A stretch of 64,000 nt of DNA from Fragilaria crotonensis (lineage: Eukaryota > Bacillariophyta > Fragilariophyceae > Fragilariales > Fragilariaceae). Shown here piece after piece: positions 9,898 through 20,101 of this stretch. A program made the translations under genes and the position numbers. A model generated the notes under the pieces. It worked only from the letters and a program-made list of their open reading frames with translations. It made no database searches and was not told where the DNA came from. The stretch is from assembly GCA_022925895.1 (NCBI GenBank), contig JAKSYS010000108.1, positions 54,928 through 118,927 on the forward strand, given 5' to 3'. Position 1 is the first letter of the stretch. Every line of letters begins with the position of its first letter.

Positions 9898-11138
9898 GTG
9901 TCTACCCACCCGACTTGGGGTTAATTAACCCCGTATTTGCTCATTCCAGAAACAGCTCGCTATTACTTGCAAGTTGTCCGTTGGACTAGAAATTTGGGCA
10001 GTGGCTCAAGAACTGTATGAATGTATGAATGTGTATGGATTCAAGGCACATTATCTGAATAATGTTTGTCATTGAGAAACAAGAGGTTTTCGGCATCAAT
10101 TTTCTTTACCCTCGAATTTTTTCACGTCATTTCTGATTTTGTCCAGCTGTAGAAGTAATACTAGATTCTACGTGAAACCCACGATTCTGACACACCTTTA
10201 AGGCCTTCGTTTTGATCATGTTCTCGACAAATTCAAACAAAAGTAAGGTGACCATTGTGTTTCAAATACATTGGAGTATTGTTTCTAAACGTGAAACTTG
10301 TCCTAATTTTCTTTATTCAAGCAACAGTACTCAATTGTAGAGAGACATCAAATCAGAAGAAAACTACGTAGAAGAATTGTGTAGAATATATACTGTAGTC
10401 TACGGTGGATGAATTGATTTCTGTCCCCATTCTTTTAGATCGTATGCTTCTTAAGATTGAAACAACTTAGGTTATCATCATCTTCAGTATACTTCCAATG
10501 GTTATGCAGCATGCCGCATATCTGACCAGCTTGAAGTATTCACCCTGGAAAATTGATATGAAAGAGGAGCCCCAACGGACAATTTCTAGACAGAAATCGT
10601 GTAGAATATATACCAAGCTTTTCGAAAAAATTCACTAGTTCGACAGATTTTGTATGAACTGTCAGAAGATGATTTCGCCACACAATACTTAAAGAGTGAG
10701 GTTGCCATATACTTCGAAAAGCGGTCGGTCATTGGTCACTCAGGATGTTTGCTTGGATATCTCAATTAGGCAGAGCGTAATTGAATGAAAATGGACTACA
10801 AAAAATTAAAAACTGTTTTTACCATACGTAGAACATGTACCACACTCCACGCAACATTGCATCCCTTTTGTCGGAGACTGCTTGGGGATGAAAAACTCAA
10901 GTATCGAGCTTTTCTTCAGATCAGTGACTTCCACTGAAGATGAAGAAAAGGAAAATGGATCAAATGAACACTGATAAGTTGCGTTATTCTTTTCACATCG
11001 TGAATGCAATTGGAACATCTTTTCAGTGGACCGTAGTATAAAATGAACAGAAAAGCGTCTTGCACACGTACGAAAATGATGGGGTGAATTAAGGCAAATG
11101 ACGGGTTAATTAACCCATGGCCCCGGGTGGGTAGACAC
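9898..11138. mobile_element. Non-autonomous DNA transposon with TIRs (1.24 kb)
   Basis: The left end begins GTGTCTACCCACCCG, and within 40 bp comes the palindrome GGGGTTAATTAACCCC and a TATTTGC block. The right end is the inverse (GCAAATGACGGGTTAATTAACCC ... CGGGTGGGTAGACAC in pieces), interrupted by one short mismatch segment. Both ends are flanked by TA, consistent with a TA target duplication as in Tc1/mariner-like elements. The interior is AT-rich without a meaningful ORF, so it would depend on a transposase in trans. Confidence 0.7.
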
Positions 11139-11140
11139 TA

Positions 11141-13316
11141 GTACCCTTCATTCTTTGCTCCAATCACAAATAACAATTTGGTCAGAATCAGCTTCTGAGA
11201 TGCCTTGAGAATTTCCATAGCAGCTTGAGTATCAGTGTAAGTCTTGCAAATGCCCCGGCATGCTGCGTAGATGACAAAACTCTTTCAAAATCAAACCCCA
11301 GAGCATATACTAGCAATTGCCATTGGACTTAGGTTGTGATAGGCATTGACTTTGCTTTAGGTCAACCCAATTCTTGCATCCTCAAGGCTATTTCATTTCC
11401 ACCCATGCCATCTGATGGGCACTTCAACGAAATGTTGACACCTGTCAAACCTCAAAAATCATGGGCATGGTGAAGTAGTAGTTGTAAGCATCTTCCAAGT
11501 ATTGCATTGCTCCAGTCATCTTTACTTTTCTGTATTGACTTTCACAACCTTATCATTTGCTCTGGCTGCTGCCTTGTTCACACTCTATACCAAATGTGAA
11601 GGATTCATCATTGTCAACAGCTTATGTTATTGCTGTTGTTCCCCTCCTCTGCTTACGCAACATGTTTTGATGGAAGATCTGTCAGGCTTGTTTGAGACTC
11701 TTTGACCAATGTGGCGTTAACTCAAGGGCTCAACCCTCTCTAACCATGGGCATATCTCCGGTGAGGGCTATGCACCCTCTTCATAAGTGGAACAGCCTGT
11801 GTCGTTTCCTGTTTGTAGTACCTGTCATGCTGATGACAGCCGAACGTCTACCTGGTTTTACACTTGTAGATGGACTGACAAAAACATAAGCAACTGCTTT
11901 GCTTCATCCTTTGTTTCCTTCCAGAAGCTGATGATAAGAAAGTTACAACTAGTACGTTGATGCTTTAGTGAAATAATAGAAGAGTCCTGCTGTTTGATCC
12001 ATCAAATTGTTTCATCACTTGTTCTCCAAACAAAAAGGGGACTTTGACATTGGAGTATTGAACTTCTCCACATAAATGGCAAGGAAGGTTTTTGACTTTC
12101 ATGGTGGGTATCTCTTGCTTCAGCTTACCAGCACATGCACCACAAAACATCTAGTAACACAACAAAATTGCATAGTTCAGGATTTCCGTTTGTTGCTTCA
12201 AAGTGACCTCATCCTACATGATATTTGTACTTTGAAAGTACAGAGTAAACAAGTACAAATTTCATCTTGATGATTTTGATTTTTAAGCAACTTTCATCTA
12301 CTGTGTTGCTCAAGACTCTAGTAGGCCTGGGAAGGGTTTTCCTTTGAGGGTAAAGTCCTAATAAGCAAAGGTAAAGCAATTCTTTAAAGGGTAATCTTCC
12401 AAAGGCTGAAGGTAAAGCATTTCCTTCAGAAGGTAAAGATAAAGCAATTAATGCTTAAAGGGTGATTACCTAATGGATTGTAGAAATTTTCTGAAGGGTT
12501 GTAGAAAAATGGTGAATAATCAGATCTTCAAAAAACTGTAAAAGTCAACAGTCCCATTGTTCATGATAAGGTCTGTCAATTACACGTAGGTGCTGTAGTA
12601 TTCATATGTCATAATTTATTTTCGTGTGTTCGCAGTCTGTACTCCAGTACGTAGTACTCACAGGTTTGTTGTTCGCATCAGAGTACGGTACAATACGACG
12701 TTTCGAACGCCCATGCGTCCAACCCCTACAACAGGTGCACGAACTTGAAAGTAGTGTCAATTATCTCAAAGCAAAAAGATGAGTTCGGGGAAGTAAAGAA
12801 ATCCCCAAACAAGTTGCAACAATTTATAACGCTAACATAAACTGGCAAAGGACCCACATACAAGTGTAAGCCTTGAGTGAGCTCCAACTTCTGAGAACTC
12901 GTACGCTGCTAGGCTAGAGTGGTTAAGTCCTTGGCACATGCAACAGGACATGGGACATTTCGGGAGAGTCAGAAGCGCCATTTGTCCTTGTTTTTGTGCA
13001 GCGCATGTGTGTTGCATGTTGCATGTCATGTCAACTACAGTATGAAGCTACATGTACATCCGTCCAGCGCCCAGTCCACGGAGTCTCTAAAAAAGCCTTC
13101 TCACTCCAACTGATCAACAGAGAACTCGAGTACGAACTACCGACGACTGTATGTTACACTGGTACAAGTATAAACATAGTAGTTAGACAGGGTTTAGTAA
13201 ATCACTATTGAGACAAATTTGGCCAGAGTCTGAAAAGCATTACCATACACTAATTTTTCATTTTTATCGTGTAAGTACTGATTCCTCTCTCGATTTGGGA
13301 TGGGGATTGCGTCTGT
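11141..13316. other. 2.2 kb region without intact genes
   Basis: AT-rich with short ORFs only. On the minus strand 11965-12150 encodes a Cys-pair peptide (CGACAGKL...LPCHLCGEV) that may be a zinc-binding end of a decayed transposase. The region around 12338-12480 is a cryptic repeat, listed separately. I found no gene to support. Confidence 0.4.
12338..12480. repeat. Cryptic simple repeat (GGTAAAG/AAGG motif)
   Basis: Irregular reiteration of AAGGTAAAGC-type words (six or more occurrences) interspersed with TTCC-type complements over about 140 bp. It has no fixed period. Confidence 0.5.
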
Positions 13317-13370
13317 AGGTGAATTTTGAAAAGTCGGCGCGGCTCAGAACTTACAGCGCACTGAATTGCA

Positions 13371-16082
13371 GTGAATTCAGACTCCAGCATGGACCGGATT
13401 TTCATAGATTGGTGCACGCTTCATCATGTCCGCGAAGCGGAAAGCAACCACACAATCGGGAAAGTCTGCACTGGGCTGAAGAAGCAAGCAGGAAGACCTG
13501 CAAAGAAACATTGCATGGATGATGCATTGAGAATGGTAAGTGCCTTGTTTGAGAAATGTGGGCTCAGTGTACGCCTTTTTTGGTGATGTTTGTATGAAAC
13601 GTATTTCAAAGTTCGTGTAGAGTTTATTTTATTCTACTGTTGATTAATACTGGGAATTCTTTGCAGGTGATCAAAAAGATCTGCTTTACAATCTGGGCCT
13701 GTCGTTTGTTTGACACCCTCACCAGACAAACTCTCTGGTATCATGTGAGGAAGGAACTGGAACGGAGGATGATGCAGACACAAGAAGAGGAGAATGGAAA
13801 AATGGGAATGTGCGTTGCAATTCGCAAAAGAGATGAAGAGGAGGTGGACACTTGCAACAGAGGGACACTTGCGACAGAGGAAATAGTATCTCCATTGACC
13901 ACACCAACAACAAATTCTACGCCAACAGAAGGATCAAGCCTCTCAACTTGGAAGGAACAAAATCAGGAAAACCCCTAAACAGGCAAATCAGAAGAGAATC
14001 AATGCAAAAGCAGCATCATAAAAATTTTATAAGCGCTTCAGTGCCGCATTCAAGGAAGCAACAAGGTTGACCTCCTCAGGTTGTCATGATGGAACTGCCA
14101 ATGAATTAATCAACAAGTTGAATTTGAAATATGATCTGATTGCAAATGGGAAAAGGAAGCTTGCAAAGAGCACTATCAATTGTGCCATACCAAAGAAGGG
14201 AATTGCAGGTAAGAGTCCTCTGAAAAGGGTCTGCCTCCAACAGCCCCGTTGTTTTTGGTTGAGATGGCGGCTGTTCATGCAGAAGTGTGTCAGGCGGGTA
14301 AAGGTGGAGAGCTGAAGAGTGTAGACATCAAACGTACTATACTAGGAGCCGCCTTCAAAATGGAAATGATTTGGAGGAAGATGAAGAGGGAATATCCAGA
14401 GAACATTCAACCTGTTAAATTAATGAGTGTCGATGATTCTCGAGCACCGCAGTGGTTAAATGATGTGAAGACCAACAGCATCAATACTGGGCTTGTACTT
14501 GACCAAGAGGTAAGAGATCCGGCAAACGGAATGCTTATATCAGAGCTGGATTTCCGTTCTGTTGAGGTTTGACGTTGGGTCGTGAACATGCATGGCCAAG
14601 ACTCATCATGACCTTTTGTATCAATGTGGTTGTCGACGAAGTGTGAAATTCTCTTGCCACGTGACAGGTGTATATGCAACCAATGCGGCAGGGGACGTCC
14701 TACCGCCCATGTTAATCTTTGACTCAAATGGTAAGACTGACGAGAATTTTTGTGTCAAGAATAGTTGGCTTGAAGGCCTTCCAACAATAAGTGGACAATG
14801 TGGCAGTCCTAGTACCCTGATTGAATGGGCAAGCTTCTTCGACATGCGATCAAAAGGATCTATGGATGACTCGCAACAACACAGCTATATTGAAGACGTT
14901 CTGTTGCCCCTCCTGTATCCCAACATTTGCAAAACGGCATCTTTCGATGCAACAGGTATGGATTCGTCTTGTTGGTTGATGTCACAATTTGTCATCATGT
15001 TCCTTCTCCCACCATTTACTCTCCTTTCATTGCCACATGCACAGATAAGCTACTTGTTGCAGGTCCTGCTGTTGTCCTGAAGCTTGATTGGGTCCAGGTC
15101 GTTGTTGCTTCACACGAGAGTATCCTTAAGCGCGAAGGTTACTTCAAAGAGGATTGATCATTCTTGCTGGTCTCCCCAACGCAACAAGCGTTCAACAAGA
15201 AATGGACGCCCGTTATGGGCCGTTCAACTCTGCAATTTACAGTCAAGGTCGTGAGAGGGTTATGATGAGGAAGATAAAGGAAGGAGGCAAGGGTCAGAGT
15301 ACCAAAGATCTGGGACCAGCCATTGTATCCTTGGGATTTGAGGATCTGTCCACAATCCACAATTGTAGATGGGAATAATGGTGATGATGTGAGTATAAAG
15401 CCATTCAGTAAATAGTGCTTCACGACAACCAACAAAGTCTTGCAAGCTTAAAACAAGATTGGATTTGTTCGTTTTACAAGCAAATGTATTTGTGACAAGA
15501 AGGTTCGCCATAAGCTTGGTCAAGATGATGCCAATGTTGCTGAGTTGGAGAAGGACTATGCTGGCCTTGTGCTAAATGCCGAGAGCTGTGGAGCAAGCAA
15601 AGGTGTGTTTAATGCATCTATCCTTGAGCGCGTGTGAAAGCTTGATATAGCTATTGATGAGGATGAGCAGGTTTGGCAACTGGCTGGTTGCATCCAGAGG
15701 TGCCTTCTTCTTAGCAGGTTTGCTGTGGACAGCATGTAAACCGAGGGTTGCTGGCAGCTGTCGTGTGACGGTGCGAGCGCAACGTGAGCAAACGGCGATT
15801 GCTTGACAAGGAGAAAGCTAACACTGAAGTCAAAATTGTTTGGATCACCAGGCAAAGCTACTGGCAAATGCACAGGCAGCCTTACAGAAGTTCAGTACAG
15901 CTGGTGCAATGTCAATGACCGATAACGGTTGGGTTGACGTTGTGAGGTGGGTTCTGCCTGAGGCAAAGGTGTCCTCGGGTCTCATGCGAGACTTGCAGAA
16001 AAAGGAGGCCATCATCGCAGAATTTGCGACGCTGGAAAGGGACTGCTGGACAACATACATCCCGGCACCAACAGAACTTTAA
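13371..16082 (+). pseudogene. DDE_1-type (pogo/Jerky-like) transposase relic with introns
   Basis: Pieces of one coding sequence in several frames. An N-terminal exon (13371-13535) is followed by a GTAAGT...TTGCAG intron (13536-13666) and a helical region (TIWACRLFDTLTRQTLWYHV). Then come YPENIQPVKLMSVDDSRAP (about 14395-14450) and the catalytic-core-like region HHDLLYQCG, HVTGVYATNAAGDVLPPMLI and WLEGLPTISGQ (14600-14830). A second intron (14956-15044) lies before DKLLVAGP and LKLDW, then ESILKREGYF, LPNATSVQQEMDARYGPF, and a 3' part to 16082. This order is that of a Pfam DDE_1 superfamily transposase found in algal genomes. Frameshifts (for example a 7-bp tandem duplication at 15350-15363) and stops make it inactive. 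No TIRs were located. Confidence 0.6.
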
Positions 16083-16407
16083 GGTCTATGTCCTATCAAT
16101 GCAGTAGTTCTACACCCATTAAAATCACTTGGAATTGAATCCTTCATCACCTTCCTGCATGGTCGGAAGTGAATTCAAGCAAAATTGTTTTCAGTCCCGT
16201 CCCGTCCAGTCCCGTCTTATTTGTACATCTAAAACATAACTTCATCAACAACACTCTAGAGGGTACTAGTACACTAGTACTACTCTCTACAAGAGACTTC
16301 TTCTTCAAATCTTCTTGATTTAATCTGTTCACGGGATAACGCTCGTGCATTTGGTATGATATGTCTTGAGGACCGTACGGTGATTTCTCTTGGTGTCGAT
16401 TAATTCT
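16083..16407. other. Short intergenic stretch
   Basis: Nothing recognisable apart from ACTAGTAC-type palindromic words. Confidence 0.4.
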
Positions 16408-16638
16408 GGAGGTTCCGGAATTTCGGCTCTTTTACCTATAAGTGTATACTACTGGCTACGGATACTAATTCTACAACTTCGTTCGTCACGCCGGACAAAT
16501 ATTCCACGTTCCATCACTTCAAATGTCCGGATCATTAGGTACATCAATCTCATGACATGACAAATTTTGAGCTTCAACTAAAGAACTTGAGATTAGACTA
16601 TGCGACAACGGAATCGACGTTTTATGAAAATCCTACTT

Positions 16639-17198
16639 AAGGATATTCGACATTTAAAGTGTCGGCAGCCGTTGTCTCAAGAGCCGCTGGCTCAAGAGCC
16701 GTTGTCTCAAGAGCCAACGGCTGAACAACAGCCCCCGGCGAAGTCAAACTCAAGAACACACGGTTTGTGTGTGTCATAGAGCTCGTCCTCAAAAGTGCTC
16801 GCACTTTATGTCATACCACTCCTTGTCATTCGCTGAAGCAATGTATTCTCCTCATACCTGAATATTGCTTTTCCGATGCTTACAGAAAATTTTCTATGTG
16901 CCGAAATATATATGTATAAATGTATTCTCTTCATACCTGAATATTGTTTCGCCGATGCTTACAGAAAATGTAGTATGTGCCAAAATACATATGTATCAAT
17001 GGAGACGTAACGCATACGCATACCATCGACCTTAGATGAACTGTCATTTTTTCCGTTCCCCGTGTGGCGAGTTCTCATTTAAAGAAAACACGTTCCTTGA
17101 CTAGTTGGATGAGGTAAATTGGCTCTTGAGCCAGTGGCTTAAGAGCCAATGGCTCTTGAGCCAGTGGCTCAACAGCCAACGTCTTTTTTAAATATCCC
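16639..17198. repeat. Inverted subterminal arrays of GGCTCAAGAGCC
   Basis: The left array (16665-16733) has about four units of (T/C)TCAAGAGCC(G/A). The right array (17118-17181) has the same motif inverted as GGCTCTTGAGCCA. They are bounded by GGATATT..TTTAAA on the left and its approximate inverse TTTAAATATCC on the right. This looks like a small TIR element with subterminal transposase-binding-type repeats nested in the larger TIR element. The motif is itself a near palindrome. Confidence 0.6.
16843..16997. repeat. Tandem duplication, 2 x about 77 bp
   Basis: Both units start AATGTATTCTC.TCATACCTG and end at ATACATATGTAT(A/C)A, with few mismatches. The repeat sits between the two inverted arrays. 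Confidence 0.8.
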
Positions 17199-17886
17199 TA
17201 CATAGTACTAGTTCATCCAAGACATTGAATCGATGTCGTACTTGTCATAACAAACGATGTTAACAACAGTTCCAAAATAAAGCACGGTTTTAATTATAGT
17301 GTATCAACAGAAGATATTCTATCATTTTGGAAACGTGGAATTATTTAGATGTTTGTCGAACAAATTTCTGGTAGATAATCTGCGTAAAAGGTACGAGACA
17401 CATAAAAGAGCCAAATTCCGGAACCTCCTGTCGCTCCCACTACCATATGCATATATATATGTTTATATGACATACTGGTACTGGTACTTATACGACTACT
17501 ACTAGTAGTTGAAGTGAAAAGACATGACAATTTCACAGTAACCCACAGGAGCGGTATGCAAGTATGACATACACGTACGACTCAGACGGGTCCGTTTGTG
17601 AATGTTAAAACTCGTTTGAACGTAATATACATAAGGAGGAATTTAAGCTCCAAGTCATTGGCAGTCACTTCAAAAAAATAGAAATAACGGTAGAAATCTA
17701 AGTATTTAATGCGACAAGTGACAACTGCCAGCCGGTTTTGACGTTTGAACTTTGAACGCAGTACTTGGTGATGTCACGTTGTTGCATCGCCAAGTGCCGA
17801 GTTCTGTTGCGTGCGCGCCGACCTTCCAATCGTTCGTTCTGTTGCAAAAACTAATAAACCATTCTCACTTTTTCGTTAGCACTGCG

Positions 17887-18783
17887 ATGATGATGCCCAG
17901 ATACTTTCTCCTGTTGCTGGTCGTCGCGGTTTCATCTGCATGGGACGTGGATCCACGATGCTTGAATCGTCGCGGGCTCGAGTATTTTGACGAGGATGAA
18001 ATGTTCGAAGAACCCGAGTTTGAAGATGACGAAAACTTTGAGGAGGAAGAAATTCGTCATTTGACCGACAGCGAACTTTCAAGCGGCTTGCGTTTCAATA
18101 TGAAGATTCATTGGCAAGAAGGATACTGTTGGCAGGACGAGTGGGAGGAACGGAATTGGTGTATGCAGTGCGATGGGCATGTATGCGGTGAGGGCGATAA
18201 GCTGGAAGTACAGGTATGTGAGAAAGTTACTCAACAAGAATTCAGCTGGGTCCCAACCGATGTTGGAGGGAGACTGAAGGTCGCCGACAAGAACTTGTGT
18301 TTCCAGCACATAAACAGAACCATGTACAGGCTTGAGGTTTGCAGCTCCAGTGAAAAACAAGTTTTGGTCGGTTTCAGCGCCAGCACCCCCTTCGAACTGT
18401 ATCCTCACAAGCTTGTGGGAAAGAGGTGCTTCAGTAGCCAGCATCACCCCAAAGCATCCGAAGAAGTAATGATCTATCGGTGCTCGGCTGCTAGAGCTGC
18501 ACATGCCAATTTTTGGGAGGTCTACTGGCCGTCCCTGGGGGGGAATAGTAGTGACTCAGCCGGATCTTCTGAAGGAAACAGCACCTCAACATATCTGGTC
18601 ACCCCCGTCAGATCATGCTCAAGTTCGAATCCGTGTGGAGAATGCGAAGGCGACTGTGATACTGATTCACATTGCGAGGGCAATCTTGTTTGCTTCCAAA
18701 AGGACGAAGATGTACCAGTTCCTGGATGTCGAGGAACGGACAACTCCCGAACGGATTATTGCGTTGACCCGCAGAATCTTTAA
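17887..18783 (+). CDS. Secreted Cys-rich diatom-type protein, copy 2 (intact, 298 aa)
   Basis: I chose the ATG at 17887 because a signal peptide follows at once (MMMPRYFLLLLVVAVSSAW); the frame upstream has no other ATG. After cleavage come an acidic region (DEDEMFEEPEFEDDENFEEEE), a Cys-containing module with WQEGYCWQDEW, LEVQVCEKVTQQEFSWVP and RLKVADKNLCFQ (residues about 70-210, beta-trefoil-like), then a Ser/Gly/Asn linker and a C-terminal knot with NPCGECEGDCDTDSHC, NLVCFQK, VPGCRG and DYCVDP. That C-terminal module is frequent in secreted diatom proteins of unknown function. The paralogue at 8016 is frame-broken. The protein is likely extracellular or frustule/vesicle-associated (inference). 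Substrate or partner unknown. Confidence 0.8.
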   Translation: MMMPRYFLLLLVVAVSSAWDVDPRCLNRRGLEYFDEDEMFEEPEFEDDENFEEEEIRHLTDSELSSGLRFNMKIHWQEGYCWQDEWEERNWCMQCDGHVCGEGDKLEVQVCEKVTQQEFSWVPTDVGGRLKVADKNLCFQHINRTMYRLEVCSSSEKQVLVGFSASTPFELYPHKLVGKRCFSSQHHPKASEEVMIYRCSAARAAHANFWEVYWPSLGGNSSDSAGSSEGNSTSTYLVTPVRSCSSSNPCGECEGDCDTDSHCEGNLVCFQKDEDVPVPGCRGTDNSRTDYCVDPQNL

Positions 18784-19306
18784 GCGTCGAACAAAAGACT
18801 GGTTGTGATTACGGGTGTGAGGAGATTAGTTAACGTCGGCTCGCTATGCCCCGAAATCAAGTTGCATGATCACATTATTTGTTGTAGCCTTTTTCGATAG
18901 CTGAGCAACCCCATTGCAAGTTGACTGTTCTCACTCCGGAAGCGACCTATGTGAATCAAATTATCCACCGGAAGAGATGGTGTTCGTCCAGATTCCAACA
19001 TGCTTGTAAGATCGATACAAATCAAGTATTGCACTATGGCGCTTCTGTGCATGAACAGGTCATCGCATGGCGGACTGTTGGAGAGTCAACGAGACGGTTA
19101 GGTGGCACTAAAGATACGACTTAGACCGTAGAGAGAGGCCTACATGTGATTGCGCACAAAGCAACAAAGACAAAAACGTTCCGTCAACTGTCGCAACAGA
19201 TGTCAGCTCATAATATCTTTAACAGAGTCATGAGACAAAGGTATCCAAACACATCTACCGCAGGGCACAAATCATTCACAATTTTTCACGCAAGACAGGC
19301 GGTTTC
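18784..19306. other. Intergenic spacer
   Basis: No conserved ORF. It is the convergent 3' space between the plus-strand secreted gene and the minus-strand ankyrin-type gene. Confidence 0.5.
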
Positions 19307-20101
19307 TCAATAATCATAGCGCTCCTCTTCTTCAAATATGTTCCAGCCTTCTAGGAAGTAGCTGCTGCCAGAGAAGCAATCGGTATCGTCTCTTGTTGAA
19401 AAGATAGCATTTAAGTTGTTGGAGTCTTCGAGAAGCCGCACAACACTTGAATTAATCGCATTTTTCTTGCAACGGCTTAGAACCTCAAGCGGGATGGGTC
19501 CTTGCCACACATCCAGCAAATATTTGACAACCATAATGTCTGTAGCCGCCCCCGAGTGACAAGCATAGTAAAGCGGAGTGCTCTCAAAATCGTCAGCTTT
19601 TGTCCAGTCAACGCCACTGAATGATTTGAGGGCTTGAAGGTCGCCCCTCTTTGCAGCAGTCCAAGGATCATCATCAAAATCGACTTCGTAGCTCAGAAAG
19701 AAGCACTGCCACCGATCTCTGACGTGAGATGCGTCCCGAAACAGCACATGCGGCAGTACCATTTCTATTTGATTGGTGTCGCCGTGAATGATCAAGTCGT
19801 CTTCATGTATCGTCTGGTCAGCTTCTTCGGAGGCATCGCGGCACTCGATCTGAACGAGCGGTCCTAAAATGGGGGCCGGTCGGTTGTCACTTGCAGTCCC
19901 AGCGTCCATGTTTGTTTTGATAGGCAAACATGCTCGTTTCCGTTTGCTCATTCGAAAACTTTTCAAGAAAAGAGATTTGGTCACGGCCGTTGGCTGGACA
20001 TCCTTCGTTGGCGTCGTATGGATAAGGAAGCATTCGATCTCGTCATTCGCTCGTGTCTGCCATCCCAATACAACAGAATAGTAGCTTCCGTCGCGTTTCA
20101 T
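19307..20101 (-). CDS. Ankyrin-type protein (264 aa)
   Basis: Minus-strand ORF. The first ATG is at 20101 and a second at 19951 (MSKRKRACLPIKTN), which begins with a basic cluster and may be the real start. Residues about 140-200 read DDPWTAAKRGDLQALKSF, ADDFESTPLYYACHSG and IMVVKYLLDVW, an ankyrin pair like the N-terminal repeats of ABTB1-type proteins (A..GDL..LK...STPLYYAC). The C-terminus is acidic (EEEERYDY). No BTB domain follows, so the protein is short for that family. It is probably a protein-interaction adaptor; partner unknown. The gene is complete, with no intron visible. Confidence 0.6.
   Translation of the reverse strand: MKRDGSYYSVVLGWQTRANDEIECFLIHTTPTKDVQPTAVTKSLFLKSFRMSKRKRACLPIKTNMDAGTASDNRPAPILGPLVQIECRDASEEADQTIHEDDLIIHGDTNQIEMVLPHVLFRDASHVRDRWQCFFLSYEVDFDDDPWTAAKRGDLQALKSFSGVDWTKADDFESTPLYYACHSGAATDIMVVKYLLDVWQGPIPLEVLSRCKKNAINSSVVRLLEDSNNLNAIFSTRDDTDCFSGSSYFLEGWNIFEEEERYDY

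Larger units (their letters stand above)
16408..17428. mobile_element. Non-autonomous TIR element, family 2 copy 1 (1.02 kb)
   Basis: The left end GGAGGTTCCGGAATTTCGGC (16408) is inverted at the right end (AGCCAAATTCCGGAACCTCC reading in pieces, to 17428), with one mismatch near the inner side. The same terminal sequence flanks a second element at 36287-37078, and the two share subterminal sequence (a CACGCC..ACGGACAAA-type block). It has no transposase ORF. Inside is an inverted array (16639-17198) that may be a nested insertion. Confidence 0.65.
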
